Below, one piece after another: positions 1-6,636 of a stretch of 12,097 nucleotides of DNA. Source of the stretch: an uncultured Cytophagaceae bacterium (GTDB lineage: Bacteria; Bacteroidota; Bacteroidia; Cytophagales; Spirosomataceae); contig CALLKB010000067.1 of assembly GCA_938008575.1 (NCBI GenBank), positions 1 to 12,097 of the forward strand, written 5' to 3'. Each line of letters starts with the position of its first letter. The first letter of the stretch is position 1. Both the position numbers and the translations under genes were made by a program. Below the pieces are notes generated by a model that worked only from the letters and a program-made list of their open reading frames with translations, had not been told where the DNA came from and did not search any database.

Positions 1-359
1 CCTTGAAGAAAGCTTTTGCTCCTGAATTTATCAACCGTTTGGATGATATCATCGTGTTCAATTCATTAGAGCGTGCAGATTTACACCAGATTATCGATTT
101 GCTTTTGGTGAAATTGATGACGCGTTTGGCCAATTTAGGGTTTGCTGTGGAATTGACAGAAAAAGCGAAGGATTTTATTGCTGATAAAGGATATGATCCT
201 CAATATGGTGCGCGACCATTAAATCGGGCAATTCAAAAGTACTTAGAAGATCCTTTAGCAGAGGAAATTTTAAAAGGTGAATTAGCTGAAGGTGAAGTAA
301 TTGAGGCTGATTTTATTGCCGAGAGTGAAACATTAACATTAGTTAGAAAGAAGAAATAA
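1..359 (+). CDS. clpC: ATP-dependent Clp protease ATP-binding subunit ClpC, C-terminal end (partial)
   Basis: This is the last 119 or so codons of a Hsp100/ClpC AAA+ unfoldase, which feeds substrates to the ClpP peptidase in the cytoplasm. The visible part is the end of the second AAA+ module and the D2-small domain. Counting from the TTG codon at position 3, the NRLDD segment at residues 11-15 carries the arginine finger. The GARP motif at 69-72 carries the sensor-2 arginine (Arg71). The segment EDPLAEEIL (82-90) and the short basic tail fit ClpC better than ClpB. The frame is open to the left edge, so the true start lies upstream and the TTG at 3 is an internal Leu codon. fabG follows 21 bases after the stop on the same strand, so co-transcription is possible. 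The family call is strong; the choice of ClpC over ClpB or ClpA is inferred from the C-terminus alone. Confidence 0.88.
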   Translation, partial: LKKAFAPEFINRLDDIIVFNSLERADLHQIIDLLLVKLMTRLANLGFAVELTEKAKDFIADKGYDPQYGARPLNRAIQKYLEDPLAEEILKGELAEGEVIEADFIAESETLTLVRKKK

Positions 360-380
360 TACACAATAACCATTTATTAC

Positions 381-1127
381 ATGCAATTAGTACAAGGAAA
401 AGTCGTTTTAGTAACCGGAGCTTCACGCGGAATTGGTCGGGCAATCGCTAATCAATTTGCACAAGCTGGCGCAAATGTTGCGTTTACCTATTTGTCATCT
501 GTTGAAAAAGGGGAGGCTTTAGTTAAAGAATTAGAAGCTTACGGAATTAAAGCGAAAGGTTATCGTTCTGATGCATCTTTGTTTGATGCAGCTGAAGAAT
601 TAGTTAATTCAGTCGTGGCCGATTTTGGACAAATTGATGTACTGATTAATAATGCGGGTATTACGCGTGATGGTTTATTGATGCGTATGACTGAAGAGCA
701 ATGGGATGAAGTGATTCGTGTTAATTTGAAATCTGTTTTTAACTTGACTAAGGCGGTGATTAAGCCAATGATGAAAGCTAAATCAGGTTCGATTGTTAAC
801 ATGACATCTATTGTGGGAGTAAAAGGAAATGCAGGTCAAGCAAATTATGCTGCCTCTAAGGCGGGTATCATTGGCTTTACGAAATCGGTGGCTCTGGAAT
901 TAGGATCTCGTAATATTCGTTGCAATGCTATTGCACCAGGTTTTATCGAAACGGAGATGACTGGTGAATTAAATGAAGCGACAGTAGAAGAGTGGAAGAA
1001 ATCAATTCCGTTGAAACGCGGTGGTGAGGCTTCAGAAGTAGCGAATGTTTGCTTATTCTTAGGTTCGGATTTGTCATCTTATGTGACAGGTCAAACCATT
1101 CAAGTTGACGGTGGCCTTTTAACTTAG
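381..1127 (+). CDS. fabG: 3-oxoacyl-[acyl-carrier-protein] reductase FabG
   Basis: This is a 248-residue short-chain dehydrogenase/reductase, the usual FabG length. FabG reduces 3-oxoacyl-ACP to 3-hydroxyacyl-ACP with NADPH in type II fatty acid elongation. Visible motifs are the cofactor-binding TGASRGIG at 12-19, NNAG at 90-93, the catalytic tetrad Asn115, Ser143, Tyr156 and Lys160 (YAASK at 156-160), and the PGFIETEMT segment at 186-194. The C-terminus ends in the family-typical QVDGG pattern. The ATG at 381 gives the normal FabG N-terminus, with only six residues before the first beta strand. No clear Shine-Dalgarno sequence precedes it, as is usual in Bacteroidota. A terminator-like hairpin follows 21 bases after the stop. 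SDR enzymes are numerous, so another 3-oxoacyl reductase role is possible, but the motif match to FabG is close. Confidence 0.9.
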   Translation: MQLVQGKVVLVTGASRGIGRAIANQFAQAGANVAFTYLSSVEKGEALVKELEAYGIKAKGYRSDASLFDAAEELVNSVVADFGQIDVLINNAGITRDGLLMRMTEEQWDEVIRVNLKSVFNLTKAVIKPMMKAKSGSIVNMTSIVGVKGNAGQANYAASKAGIIGFTKSVALELGSRNIRCNAIAPGFIETEMTGELNEATVEEWKKSIPLKRGGEASEVANVCLFLGSDLSSYVTGQTIQVDGGLLT

Positions 1128-1147
1128 TATTTAATAATTACATAGCT

Positions 1148-1187
1148 AGCCTCAATTTTGCTTTGGCATGATTGAGGCTTTTTATTT
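1148..1187 (+). terminator. Rho-independent terminator after fabG, abutting the next start codon
   Basis: AGCCTCAAT (1148-1156) pairs perfectly with ATTGAGGCT (1171-1179) around a 14-base loop. The T-rich run TTTTTATTT ends at 1187. The next gene starts at 1188, so the hairpin occupies the whole would-be ribosome-binding region of the lipoprotein gene. Confidence 0.75.
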
Positions 1188-2420
1188 ATGCGGAATATTC
1201 TCTTTTTATTGCTTCTTATATTTGTTGCAGCCTGTAAACGTCAAGCGCTCGTTCAGGGTACACCTGCTCAATTTCAGTTGGCAACTCCTGCTGTCCGTTC
1301 TCAAACGGTGGCAATTAATTTCTCGATGCGCTATGATAGCTTGTTTCGTTATTTTCAATTAGCACCTGGCAAGCTATTATTTGATTCACAGAAACAAGAA
1401 GGGTTAGATTTTCCGTTGCAAATGACACTATTGCAACAACCTCGATTACAAATGGGTTCGAAAGGAATAACTAATTTTGAGATTCCTGTTAAAATAGATG
1501 CCCGTCCGAATATTGCAGGAATAAATACAGGTTTAATTCAAGCCAAGAGTAATATTTCTTTGGCTTTCCATTGGAATTGGCAAGATATCAATCACCATCA
1601 GTTGGTTGTACAACGCTTGAATTATCAATGGTTAGCTAAGCCTGAAATGCACGTGCTTGGTTTTCCAGTTCAGGTTCAGGGCATTGTAGACCCATTGATT
1701 CAGCGACAATTGCCTGCTATGCAAGAAAAGGTTGCCGAGCGTTTGAATCAAGCATTAAATCCGAACTCCTTGACTAATTTGTTGAACCGCGTTGACATGA
1801 ATTATTCAAGTCCGCTAGGGCAAGTGTCTTTGCGATCTTCCGATGTGGATGTACATGATTTAAATTTTAATTCATCAGGTATAACAGGTAAATTATTGGT
1901 TCGATCAGCCCTGATACTTGGAGAATCTGTCATTAATCAGCCCAACCGTTGGCTTGAGATGAAGGATCAAAATCAAGCGCTTCCTTTTCAGGTATCGTTA
2001 GATTATGATAAATTATCGGGGCTTATCAGTCAATCACTGCACGCCAAACCTGCTAATATGATGATTCGCGGTGATTCATTAGGACTTCATGTGCAAGTTA
2101 AAGGATTAGGTACATCGGAAGCAATTGCCAATATGATTATTGTTCCTGCGCTTTTAGATTCGAGTAAAATAGGGTTGAATGTAAAGGGTTTTCAGGTGGA
2201 AGGGGTTCCATTTTTCTTGCGTGGACATGTTAAGCGTAAGGTTTTAAAGGCATTAATGGCTTATTCTTGGTCTTCATCGGAAGCTTTAAATCTACTCAAT
2301 CAAAATACTTGGGGCCTGGGTTTGTCAAACGGAGAGCTTCGAATTCAGCAGTTGACGTATTCGGATAAAGGTTTGGGAGTTGTGGGTGAAATACGGGGAA
2401 ATTGGGAGCTAAGAAAATAG
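1188..2420 (+). CDS. DUF4403-like lipoprotein
   Basis: The product is a 410-residue predicted lipoprotein. The N-terminus has a short positive start, a leucine/isoleucine-rich hydrophobic stretch at residues 4-12, and a lipobox V-A-A-Cys16. Cleavage and lipidation at Cys16 are therefore expected, which places the protein in the cell envelope. Residues 17-19 are K-R-Q, without the acidic surface-export signal described for some Bacteroidota lipoproteins. The rest is beta-rich and polar with no further membrane span. The overall pattern resembles the DUF4403 family: a PVKIDARPNIAGI-like segment near residue 100, then FHWNW and alternating hydrophobic strands. That assignment is from memory of family style and is moderate. 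The start at 1188 is favoured because it yields the intact signal peptide. The gene follows a hairpin with no independent leader, and the rnpB promoter overlaps its last codons. Function is unknown. Confidence 0.7.
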   Translation: MRNILFLLLLIFVAACKRQALVQGTPAQFQLATPAVRSQTVAINFSMRYDSLFRYFQLAPGKLLFDSQKQEGLDFPLQMTLLQQPRLQMGSKGITNFEIPVKIDARPNIAGINTGLIQAKSNISLAFHWNWQDINHHQLVVQRLNYQWLAKPEMHVLGFPVQVQGIVDPLIQRQLPAMQEKVAERLNQALNPNSLTNLLNRVDMNYSSPLGQVSLRSSDVDVHDLNFNSSGITGKLLVRSALILGESVINQPNRWLEMKDQNQALPFQVSLDYDKLSGLISQSLHAKPANMMIRGDSLGLHVQVKGLGTSEAIANMIIVPALLDSSKIGLNVKGFQVEGVPFFLRGHVKRKVLKALMAYSWSSSEALNLLNQNTWGLGLSNGELRIQQLTYSDKGLGVVGEIRGNWELRK

Positions 2421-2431
2421 TCGTACTTTTG
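2401..2431 (+). promoter_or_regulatory. Bacteroidota-type sigma-70 promoter of rnpB
   Basis: A -33 element ATTG (2401-2404) is followed by exactly 19 bases and then TACTTTTG (2424-2431), a full match to the Bacteroidota -7 consensus TAnnTTTG. The predicted RNA 5' end at G2436 lies five bases downstream. The -33 element lies inside the last codons of the upstream lipoprotein gene. Confidence 0.75.
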
Positions 2432-2435
2432 TGTT

Positions 2436-2794
2436 GAGAAAATAAACCATCTTATCGCTTTTTAAAGAGGAAAGTCCGAACAACAAAGAGCGCCGTGCTT
2501 CTTAACAGGAAGGGGAATCGCAAGGTTCTACAGCTAGTGCCACAGAAAATTACCGCCTTTCGGGGTAAGGGTGAAAAGGGGGGGTAAGAGCCCACCGCTA
2601 ATTTGGTGACAAATTAGGCATAGGTAAACCTCACGGGTTGCAAGATCAAATAGGCTGACTGTCGAAAGACAAAAGGGTTGCTCGTCCGATGTCAGTGGGT
2701 AGATTGCTCGAGCGAATGCGTGAGTATTCGTCAAGATAAATGATAAGAGGGCATGCAAATGCTTACAGAATTCGGCTTATCGGTTTATTTTCTC
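2436..2794 (+). ncRNA. rnpB: RNase P RNA, bacterial type A
   Basis: This is the catalytic RNA of RNase P, which removes 5' leaders from precursor tRNAs together with the RnpA protein. The conserved 5' core GAGGAAAGTCC lies at 2467-2477. The AGTGCCACAGAAA region lies at 2536-2548, followed by ACCGCC. GGTAAGAGCCCACC lies around 2583-2596. The universal 3' P4 strand ACAGAATTCGGCTTA lies at 2765-2779. The ends are set by a perfect 13-bp P1 helix: GAGAAAATAAACC at 2436-2448 pairs with GGTTTATTTTCTC at 2782-2794. The length of about 359 nt is normal. A consensus promoter ends five bases before P1 and a T-rich tract follows it, so the gene is its own transcription unit. The reverse-strand reading frame inside it is not a gene. 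Confidence 0.95.
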
Positions 2795-2807
2795 ATTTTT
2801 CTTTTTT
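2782..2807 (+). terminator. Probable rnpB terminator (P1 3' strand plus T-tract)
   Basis: The 3' strand of the RNase P P1 helix is followed at once by A, five T, C, six T (2795-2807), which may act as the U-tract of an intrinsic terminator. Its last three T's are also the start of the -33 element of the rpsP promoter. Confidence 0.45.
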
Positions 2808-2835
2808 GTATTCTAGGTTAAAATCCTTATTTTTG
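2805..2835 (+). promoter_or_regulatory. Bacteroidota-type sigma-70 promoter of rpsP
   Basis: TTTG (2805-2808), then exactly 19 bases, then TATTTTTG (2828-2835) is a full match to the TTTG / TAnnTTTG consensus, with the same spacing as the rnpB promoter. The predicted start is near 2840, giving a leader of about 45 bases before the rpsP ATG. Confidence 0.8.
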
Positions 2836-2853
2836 CAGACATTTTTATTAACC

Positions 2854-2870
2854 GAGGGACGAGATCCTTC
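2854..2870 (+). other. Short hairpin in the rpsP leader
   Basis: GAGGGA (2854-2859) can pair with TCCTTC (2865-2870), with one G-U pair, across the 5-base loop CGAGA. It lies in the predicted 5' untranslated region, 15 bases before the start codon. It could be a structure bound by S16 or by the ribosome, but a 6-bp stem may be chance. Confidence 0.3.
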
Positions 2871-2885
2871 ACAAACCCATATATA

Positions 2886-3554
2886 ATGGCTGTTAAAATT
2901 AGATTAGCGCGTCGTGGACGCAAGAAGTTAGCAATGTTCGATGTTGTTGTTGCAGATGCTCGTGCACCTCGTGACGGTAAATTCGTAGAGAAAATCGGAA
3001 CATACAATCCTAACACCAATCCAGCAACAATCGTTTTGAATGAAAAACAAGCGATCCAATGGGTATTAAATGGTGCTCAACCAACTGATACAGCGCGTGC
3101 AGTACTTTCTTCAAAAGGTATTTTGTATGCAAAACACTTACAAGTAGGTGTGTTGAAAGGTGCGTTGACACAAGAGCAAGCTGATGCGAAATTTGAAGCT
3201 TGGAAAGTAGAAAAAGCGAAGCAAGTAGAAGCAAGCAACACGAAATTAGCTCAATCAAAAGCTAAGTCGAAAGCATCTCGTTTAGAGGCTGAAGCGAAAG
3301 TTTCATCTGCGCGTGCAGAAGTAATTGCTGCTAAAAACAAGGTAGCTGATGAGGCAATCGTTGCTAGTGTTGTTGAAGCAATCAATGCTGCTGACGAAGA
3401 AGCTACAGGTGTAGAAGTTGACGAAGTAGTAGCAGAAGCTCCTGCAGTTGAGGAAACTCCTGCAGTAGAAGAAGCGCCAGCTGCTGAGGAAGCTGCACCA
3501 GCTGCAGAAGAGGCTCCGGCTGCTGAAGCAAGCGAAGAGGCTGCTGCTGAATAA
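2886..3554 (+). CDS. rpsP: 30S ribosomal protein S16 with long C-terminal extension
   Basis: Residues 1-90 or so are a standard S16, an early-assembling 30S protein that contacts 16S rRNA. The start [14 protein letters not shown] and the block [12 protein letters not shown] (31-42) are diagnostic. The total is 222 residues, whereas compact bacterial S16 proteins are about 80-90. The extra part has two sections: a Lys/Ala/Glu-rich likely helix or coiled coil at about 95-155, and an acidic tail at about 156-222. The tail contains five PAxE(E/A) units at 186-215. Extended S16 proteins occur in Bacteroidota, so the tail is probably genuine; its role is unknown to me. The frame is uninterrupted and codon use is uniform. 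The gene has its own consensus promoter and is followed by a terminator-like hairpin before rimM, which would let S16 be made in excess of RimM and TrmD. Confidence 0.95.
   Translation: MAVKIRLARRGRKKLAMFDVVVADARAPRDGKFVEKIGTYNPNTNPATIVLNEKQAIQWVLNGAQPTDTARAVLSSKGILYAKHLQVGVLKGALTQEQADAKFEAWKVEKAKQVEASNTKLAQSKAKSKASRLEAEAKVSSARAEVIAAKNKVADEAIVASVVEAINAADEEATGVEVDEVVAEAPAVEETPAVEEAPAAEEAAPAAEEAPAAEASEEAAAE
3441..3530 (+). repeat. Tandem Pro-Ala-x-Glu repeat in the S16 tail
   Basis: Five units starting at residues 186, 192, 198, 205 and 211 read PAVEE, PAVEE, PAAEE, PAAEE and PAAEA, separated by one or two residues. They are low-complexity, acidic and probably disordered. Confidence 0.8.
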
Positions 3555-3570
3555 TTTTTATTAATTTTAA

Positions 3571-3614
3571 AGAATCATACAGATTTGTTTATCAAGTTTG
3601 TATGATTTTTTTTT
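3571..3614 (+). terminator. Terminator-like hairpin between rpsP and rimM (possible attenuator)
   Basis: AATCATACA (3573-3581) pairs perfectly with TGTATGATT (3599-3607), and A3571-G3572 can extend the stem. A run of nine T's covers 3606-3614. The rimM start codon is at 3621, so transcripts reaching rimM must read through this element. The loop is 17 bases. Confidence 0.75.
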
Positions 3615-3620
3615 GTACCT

Positions 3621-4163
3621 ATGGCAAAGACAGAATATTTTGAATTAGGCTATCTCGCAAAGCCACACGGATTAAAAGGCGCATTTCATGTGTTTATGGA
3701 TGTGGATGATCCTTATGAATACGAAGATTTGGATGCAGTATTTGTCCAACAGGGCAATGAGATGGTTCCTTATTTTATTGATGATTTACAGATTCGTGAG
3801 AATTTGAACTTGATGAATTTGGAAGGGATTGAATCCTTAGATGCTGCGAAAGAATTAGTTGGTTCTAAACTATTTCTTCCAGTGGCCATGTTACCCAAAC
3901 TGAAAGATGACCAGTTTTATTACCATGAAATCGTCGACTATCAAGTAAATGATGAGGTATTAGGTGCTTTAGGAACTGTCAAGGAAGTTTATTCAACCGG
4001 AGCGCAAGATGTGATTATTATGATATACCAAGGGGTGGAAGTTCTCATTCCGCTAACGGATGAAATTGTACCTAAGGTAGATAAACATAATAAAGTAATT
4101 ATCACCCATTTGCCTGATGGGCTATTGGATGTTTATATGAATGAGTCTTATGATGCGGATTGA
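3621..4163 (+). CDS. rimM: Ribosome maturation factor RimM
   Basis: The protein has 180 residues, a normal RimM length. RimM binds S19 and helps mature the 16S rRNA 3' domain of the 30S subunit. The N-terminal RimM domain shows the signature [14 protein letters not shown] (11-24). The C-terminal PRC-barrel begins near YYHEIVDY (about residue 100) and ends in the family-typical [10 protein letters not shown]. The ATG at 3621 is the first in frame and puts the signature at its usual distance. The start lies six bases after a terminator-like T-tract, with GTACCT between them and no Shine-Dalgarno sequence. The 3' end overlaps trmD by 11 bases if trmD starts at 4153. The order rpsP-rimM-trmD matches the widely conserved arrangement. 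Confidence 0.93.
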   Translation: MAKTEYFELGYLAKPHGLKGAFHVFMDVDDPYEYEDLDAVFVQQGNEMVPYFIDDLQIRENLNLMNLEGIESLDAAKELVGSKLFLPVAMLPKLKDDQFYYHEIVDYQVNDEVLGALGTVKEVYSTGAQDVIIMIYQGVEVLIPLTDEIVPKVDKHNKVIITHLPDGLLDVYMNESYDAD

Positions 4164-4830
4164 TATCATTTCGGTGGTTCCCAACTTAATGTCGAGTTTT
4201 TTCGAATTCTCGATATGTAAGCGTGCAGCAAATGCAGGGCTCGTGGAAGTTGTATTACATGATTTACATGATTTCTCTACCAAGAAGCATAAACAGATTG
4301 ATGATTATCCGTTTGGGGGTGGAGCTGGAATGGTAATTGCGATTGAACCGTTGACGCGCTGTTTAGACCAATTGATGTCAGAGAGAAACTATGATGAAGT
4401 TATTTTCTTTTCTCCCGATGGTCTTGTGCTAAAGCAGGGTTTGGCGAATCAATTAAGCCTTTGCCAAAACATGATTTTTATCTGTGGACATTACAAAGGA
4501 ATTGACGAACGGGTTCGTGAGAAATATGTAACCAAAGAGATTTCGATTGGGGATTATGTTTTATCTGGCGGTGAATTAGCGGCTGCTGTTACGGCTGATG
4601 CTATTATTCGTTTGATTCCGGGTGCAATAGGGGATGAGAGTTCTGCTTTGACTGATTCTTTCCAGGATGGATTATTGGCACCTCCCGTTTACACGCGTCC
4701 CGCTTCTTTTGAGGGCATGGATGTTCCTGAAATACTTCGTTCAGGTAATGACAAATTAATTGAGGCATGGCGCCACGAGCAAGCAGTTAAGCGCACCATG
4801 GAACGCCGACCAGATTTGTTACATGATTAA
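4153..4830 (+). CDS. trmD: tRNA (guanine-N1-)-methyltransferase TrmD
   Basis: TrmD transfers a methyl group from S-adenosylmethionine to N1 of G37 in tRNAs and so prevents +1 frameshifting. The 225 residues form a SPOUT (trefoil-knot) fold. Visible motifs are PFGGGAGMV (53-61), the knot segments [11 protein letters not shown] (111-121) and [11 protein letters not shown] (131-141), Arg153 and Asp168 at the positions of the catalytic residues known from Haemophilus TrmD, APPVYTRP (176-183) and [13 protein letters not shown] near the end. In-frame ATGs lie at 4141, 4150 and 4153. I chose 4153 because it gives the usual [11 protein letters not shown]-terminus; 4141 would add MSLM. The gene overlaps the end of rimM, and its stop overlaps the start of the transporter gene, so translation is likely coupled. 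Confidence 0.95.
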   Translation: MRIDIISVVPNLMSSFFEFSICKRAANAGLVEVVLHDLHDFSTKKHKQIDDYPFGGGAGMVIAIEPLTRCLDQLMSERNYDEVIFFSPDGLVLKQGLANQLSLCQNMIFICGHYKGIDERVREKYVTKEISIGDYVLSGGELAAAVTADAIIRLIPGAIGDESSALTDSFQDGLLAPPVYTRPASFEGMDVPEILRSGNDKLIEAWRHEQAVKRTMERRPDLLHD

Positions 4831-5737
4831 GCAAGCCTCCATAACACCACGTGTGATGATCGCCTTAGGGCTTTTGTATCTCATTTGGGGTTCCACATTT
4901 TTGAGCGTGCGTATTTTATTGGATTACTTACCCCCATTAGTCATTACCTTTTCTCGGAATTTTACAGCGGGATTTTTGCTGTTACTCTGGTCCGTGCTCG
5001 GTGGACATTGGAAGAAGATGTCGGCCAAACATTGGCGCGTACATTTGCAAGCAGGTATTTTGTTAATATCGCTTGGCAATGGTTTTATGTCCTTAGCGGG
5101 AGGAATCGTTCCCTCAGGATTTTCCTCAGTTTTTATGGCTTTGGGACCCTCACTCTTAGTATTATTTTTTTGGTTGGATGGTCGTAAACCAAGTTTTCGA
5201 AAAGCGCTAGCAACAGGCATAGGCCTATTCGGTATTGTTGCTTTGGCCTCGCAGAAGTCGCTTGCCATTCAAGGCAAAGAACAAGTTTTTTTGTTGGGGA
5301 TTTTCTATTTATCCGTTGCGGTACTCGCCTGGAATATAGGCGTATTTCGTACCCAAGTGACAGGTGCTAATACTTATCATTTTACGCAAGTCTGTGCGAT
5401 TCAAATGCTTTTTGGAGCCTTCGTCGTATCCATCATAAGTTATGCGCATGGCGACTTTCAAGTAGTTAACGTTATGGAATTGCCTTGGAAAGCTTGGTCG
5501 GTATTTTTTTATTTAGCTTTGATTGGCAGTATGCTAGGCTTCTCCTTATTTGGCTATTTGTCAAAAGCCTGTGATGCGACATTGGTCGCAACATACACCT
5601 ATGTGAACCCCGTTATTGCATTAATTTTGGGTAATTTAATTCTGGATGAGTCTTTAAGTATTGGATTGCTTTTAGCCAGTTTCCTGATTCTATCTGCAGT
5701 TGTGTTAATTACGACAGAAAAAACCAAAACGAATTAA
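4823..5737 (+). CDS. EamA/DMT-family transporter (YedA-like)
   Basis: This is a 304-residue, very hydrophobic inner-membrane protein with about ten predicted membrane spans arranged as two EamA repeats, typical of the drug/metabolite transporter superfamily. Family marks are [12 protein letters not shown] (19-30), [14 protein letters not shown] (37-50) in the first half, and [17 protein letters not shown] (260-276) in the second. Relatives export amino acids, metabolites or drugs; the substrate cannot be read from the sequence. The first ATG in the longer open frame is at 4760, but that would add 21 polar residues encoded within trmD. The ATG at 4823 starts just before the first membrane span and overlaps the trmD stop in ATGATTAA (4823-4830), a standard coupling arrangement. 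The hydrolase gene follows two bases after the stop. The gene is not a usual member of the rimM-trmD group. Confidence 0.85.
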   Translation: MIKQASITPRVMIALGLLYLIWGSTFLSVRILLDYLPPLVITFSRNFTAGFLLLLWSVLGGHWKKMSAKHWRVHLQAGILLISLGNGFMSLAGGIVPSGFSSVFMALGPSLLVLFFWLDGRKPSFRKALATGIGLFGIVALASQKSLAIQGKEQVFLLGIFYLSVAVLAWNIGVFRTQVTGANTYHFTQVCAIQMLFGAFVVSIISYAHGDFQVVNVMELPWKAWSVFFYLALIGSMLGFSLFGYLSKACDATLVATYTYVNPVIALILGNLILDESLSIGLLLASFLILSAVVLITTEKTKTN

Positions 5738-5739
5738 GT

Positions 5740-6636
5740 ATGAAATACCTTTTGACTATTGGACTTATGATGACATTGATTTCTGCGCAGGCCCAAGTGC
5801 CTCAGGCATTATATCCAGGAGAAATCCCGAATTATATAGCAGGACCCAACACGGAAAGTGCTACGATTACGGGCGGAATTTTACGTATTTCCAATGTTAC
5901 AGATCCTGTATATAAAGTCTACCTTGCACCTGAAAATCAACAAGCCAAGAAACCTTTAGTGATTATATTTCCTGGTGGCGGATATCGAATTCTTGCAGCA
6001 TCTCACGAAGGAAGTGATATCGCACGAAAATTGAACGAAATTGGTGTGCATGCAATGGTGGTTCATTATCGATTGCCAGATAGCACGCGGCAGGTGGAAA
6101 AGCAATTTGCGCCTTTGCAAGATGCCCAACAAGCGATTCGGGTAGCACGCCAATCAGCTAAACTTTGGAATGTAGATTCAACAAAAATTGGAGTAATGGG
6201 TTTTTCTGCTGGTGGTCATTTAGCAGCTAGTGCAGCGACTCATTACGAGACGGACTATACGAAAATCAATGATGGTCAAAACTTACGGCCTGATTTCCAA
6301 TTATTGATTTACCCTGTGGTAACATTCCGTTCTTACAGTCATTCAGGATCTGTGAATAGTTTATTGGGGAAAAATAAAACAGAAGAGTTTTTGCATTTGT
6401 TCTCCAACGAGGAACAAGTGAATCCTACGACACCTCGTGCATTTATTGTACATGCTGCTGATGATGGTGCCGTTCCAGTAGCGAATGCACTTAATTATGC
6501 AAGCGCTCTTGTGACCAATAAAGTCCCCGTGGATTTACACATCATGGCCAAAGGCGGTCACGGGTTTGGATTAACTAATAAGACAACAGAAGAATATTGG
6601 TTTGATCGTTTGGCTACTTGGTTTAAAACGTTCTAA
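5740..6636 (+). CDS. Secreted alpha/beta hydrolase (acetylxylan-esterase/lipase-like)
   Basis: This 298-residue alpha/beta-hydrolase has a probable cleavable signal peptide (hydrophobic 3-15, cleavage after ALA-like SAQA near residue 18), so it likely acts in the periplasm or outside the cell. The oxyanion-hole motif PGGGY is at 78-82. The nucleophile elbow GFSAGG is at 154-159 with Ser156. The acid is probably Asp242 (or Asp241) in HAADDGAVP, and the catalytic base is His274 in KGGHGFG. This pattern matches the carboxylesterase/acetyl-xylan-esterase-like hydrolases common in Bacteroidota; the substrate, perhaps an acylated polysaccharide, is inference. The start follows two bases after the transporter stop, so the two genes are co-transcribed. 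The end overlaps the converging permease gene by four bases, and I see no terminator. Confidence 0.82.
   Translation: MKYLLTIGLMMTLISAQAQVPQALYPGEIPNYIAGPNTESATITGGILRISNVTDPVYKVYLAPENQQAKKPLVIIFPGGGYRILAASHEGSDIARKLNEIGVHAMVVHYRLPDSTRQVEKQFAPLQDAQQAIRVARQSAKLWNVDSTKIGVMGFSAGGHLAASAATHYETDYTKINDGQNLRPDFQLLIYPVVTFRSYSHSGSVNSLLGKNKTEEFLHLFSNEEQVNPTTPRAFIVHAADDGAVPVANALNYASALVTNKVPVDLHIMAKGGHGFGLTNKTTEEYWFDRLATWFKTF

Noticed and set aside
1168..1362. Alternative 64-codon frame starting in the terminator loop
   Set aside because: It overlaps the lipoprotein gene in another frame and its start lies inside the hairpin; the other frame has a clear signal peptide and lipobox.
2534..2758. Reverse-strand open frame of 74 codons
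   Set aside because: It lies wholly within the conserved RNase P RNA, whose structure explains the sequence.
4141..4152. Earlier ATG start for TrmD
   Set aside because: The extra MSLM residues are not typical; the family N-terminus MRIDII begins at 4153. The earlier start cannot be fully excluded.
4760..4822. Upstream ATG extension of the EamA transporter
   Set aside because: It adds 21 polar residues encoded out of frame within conserved trmD, whereas the ATG at 4823 gives the normal N-terminus and a stop/start overlap.
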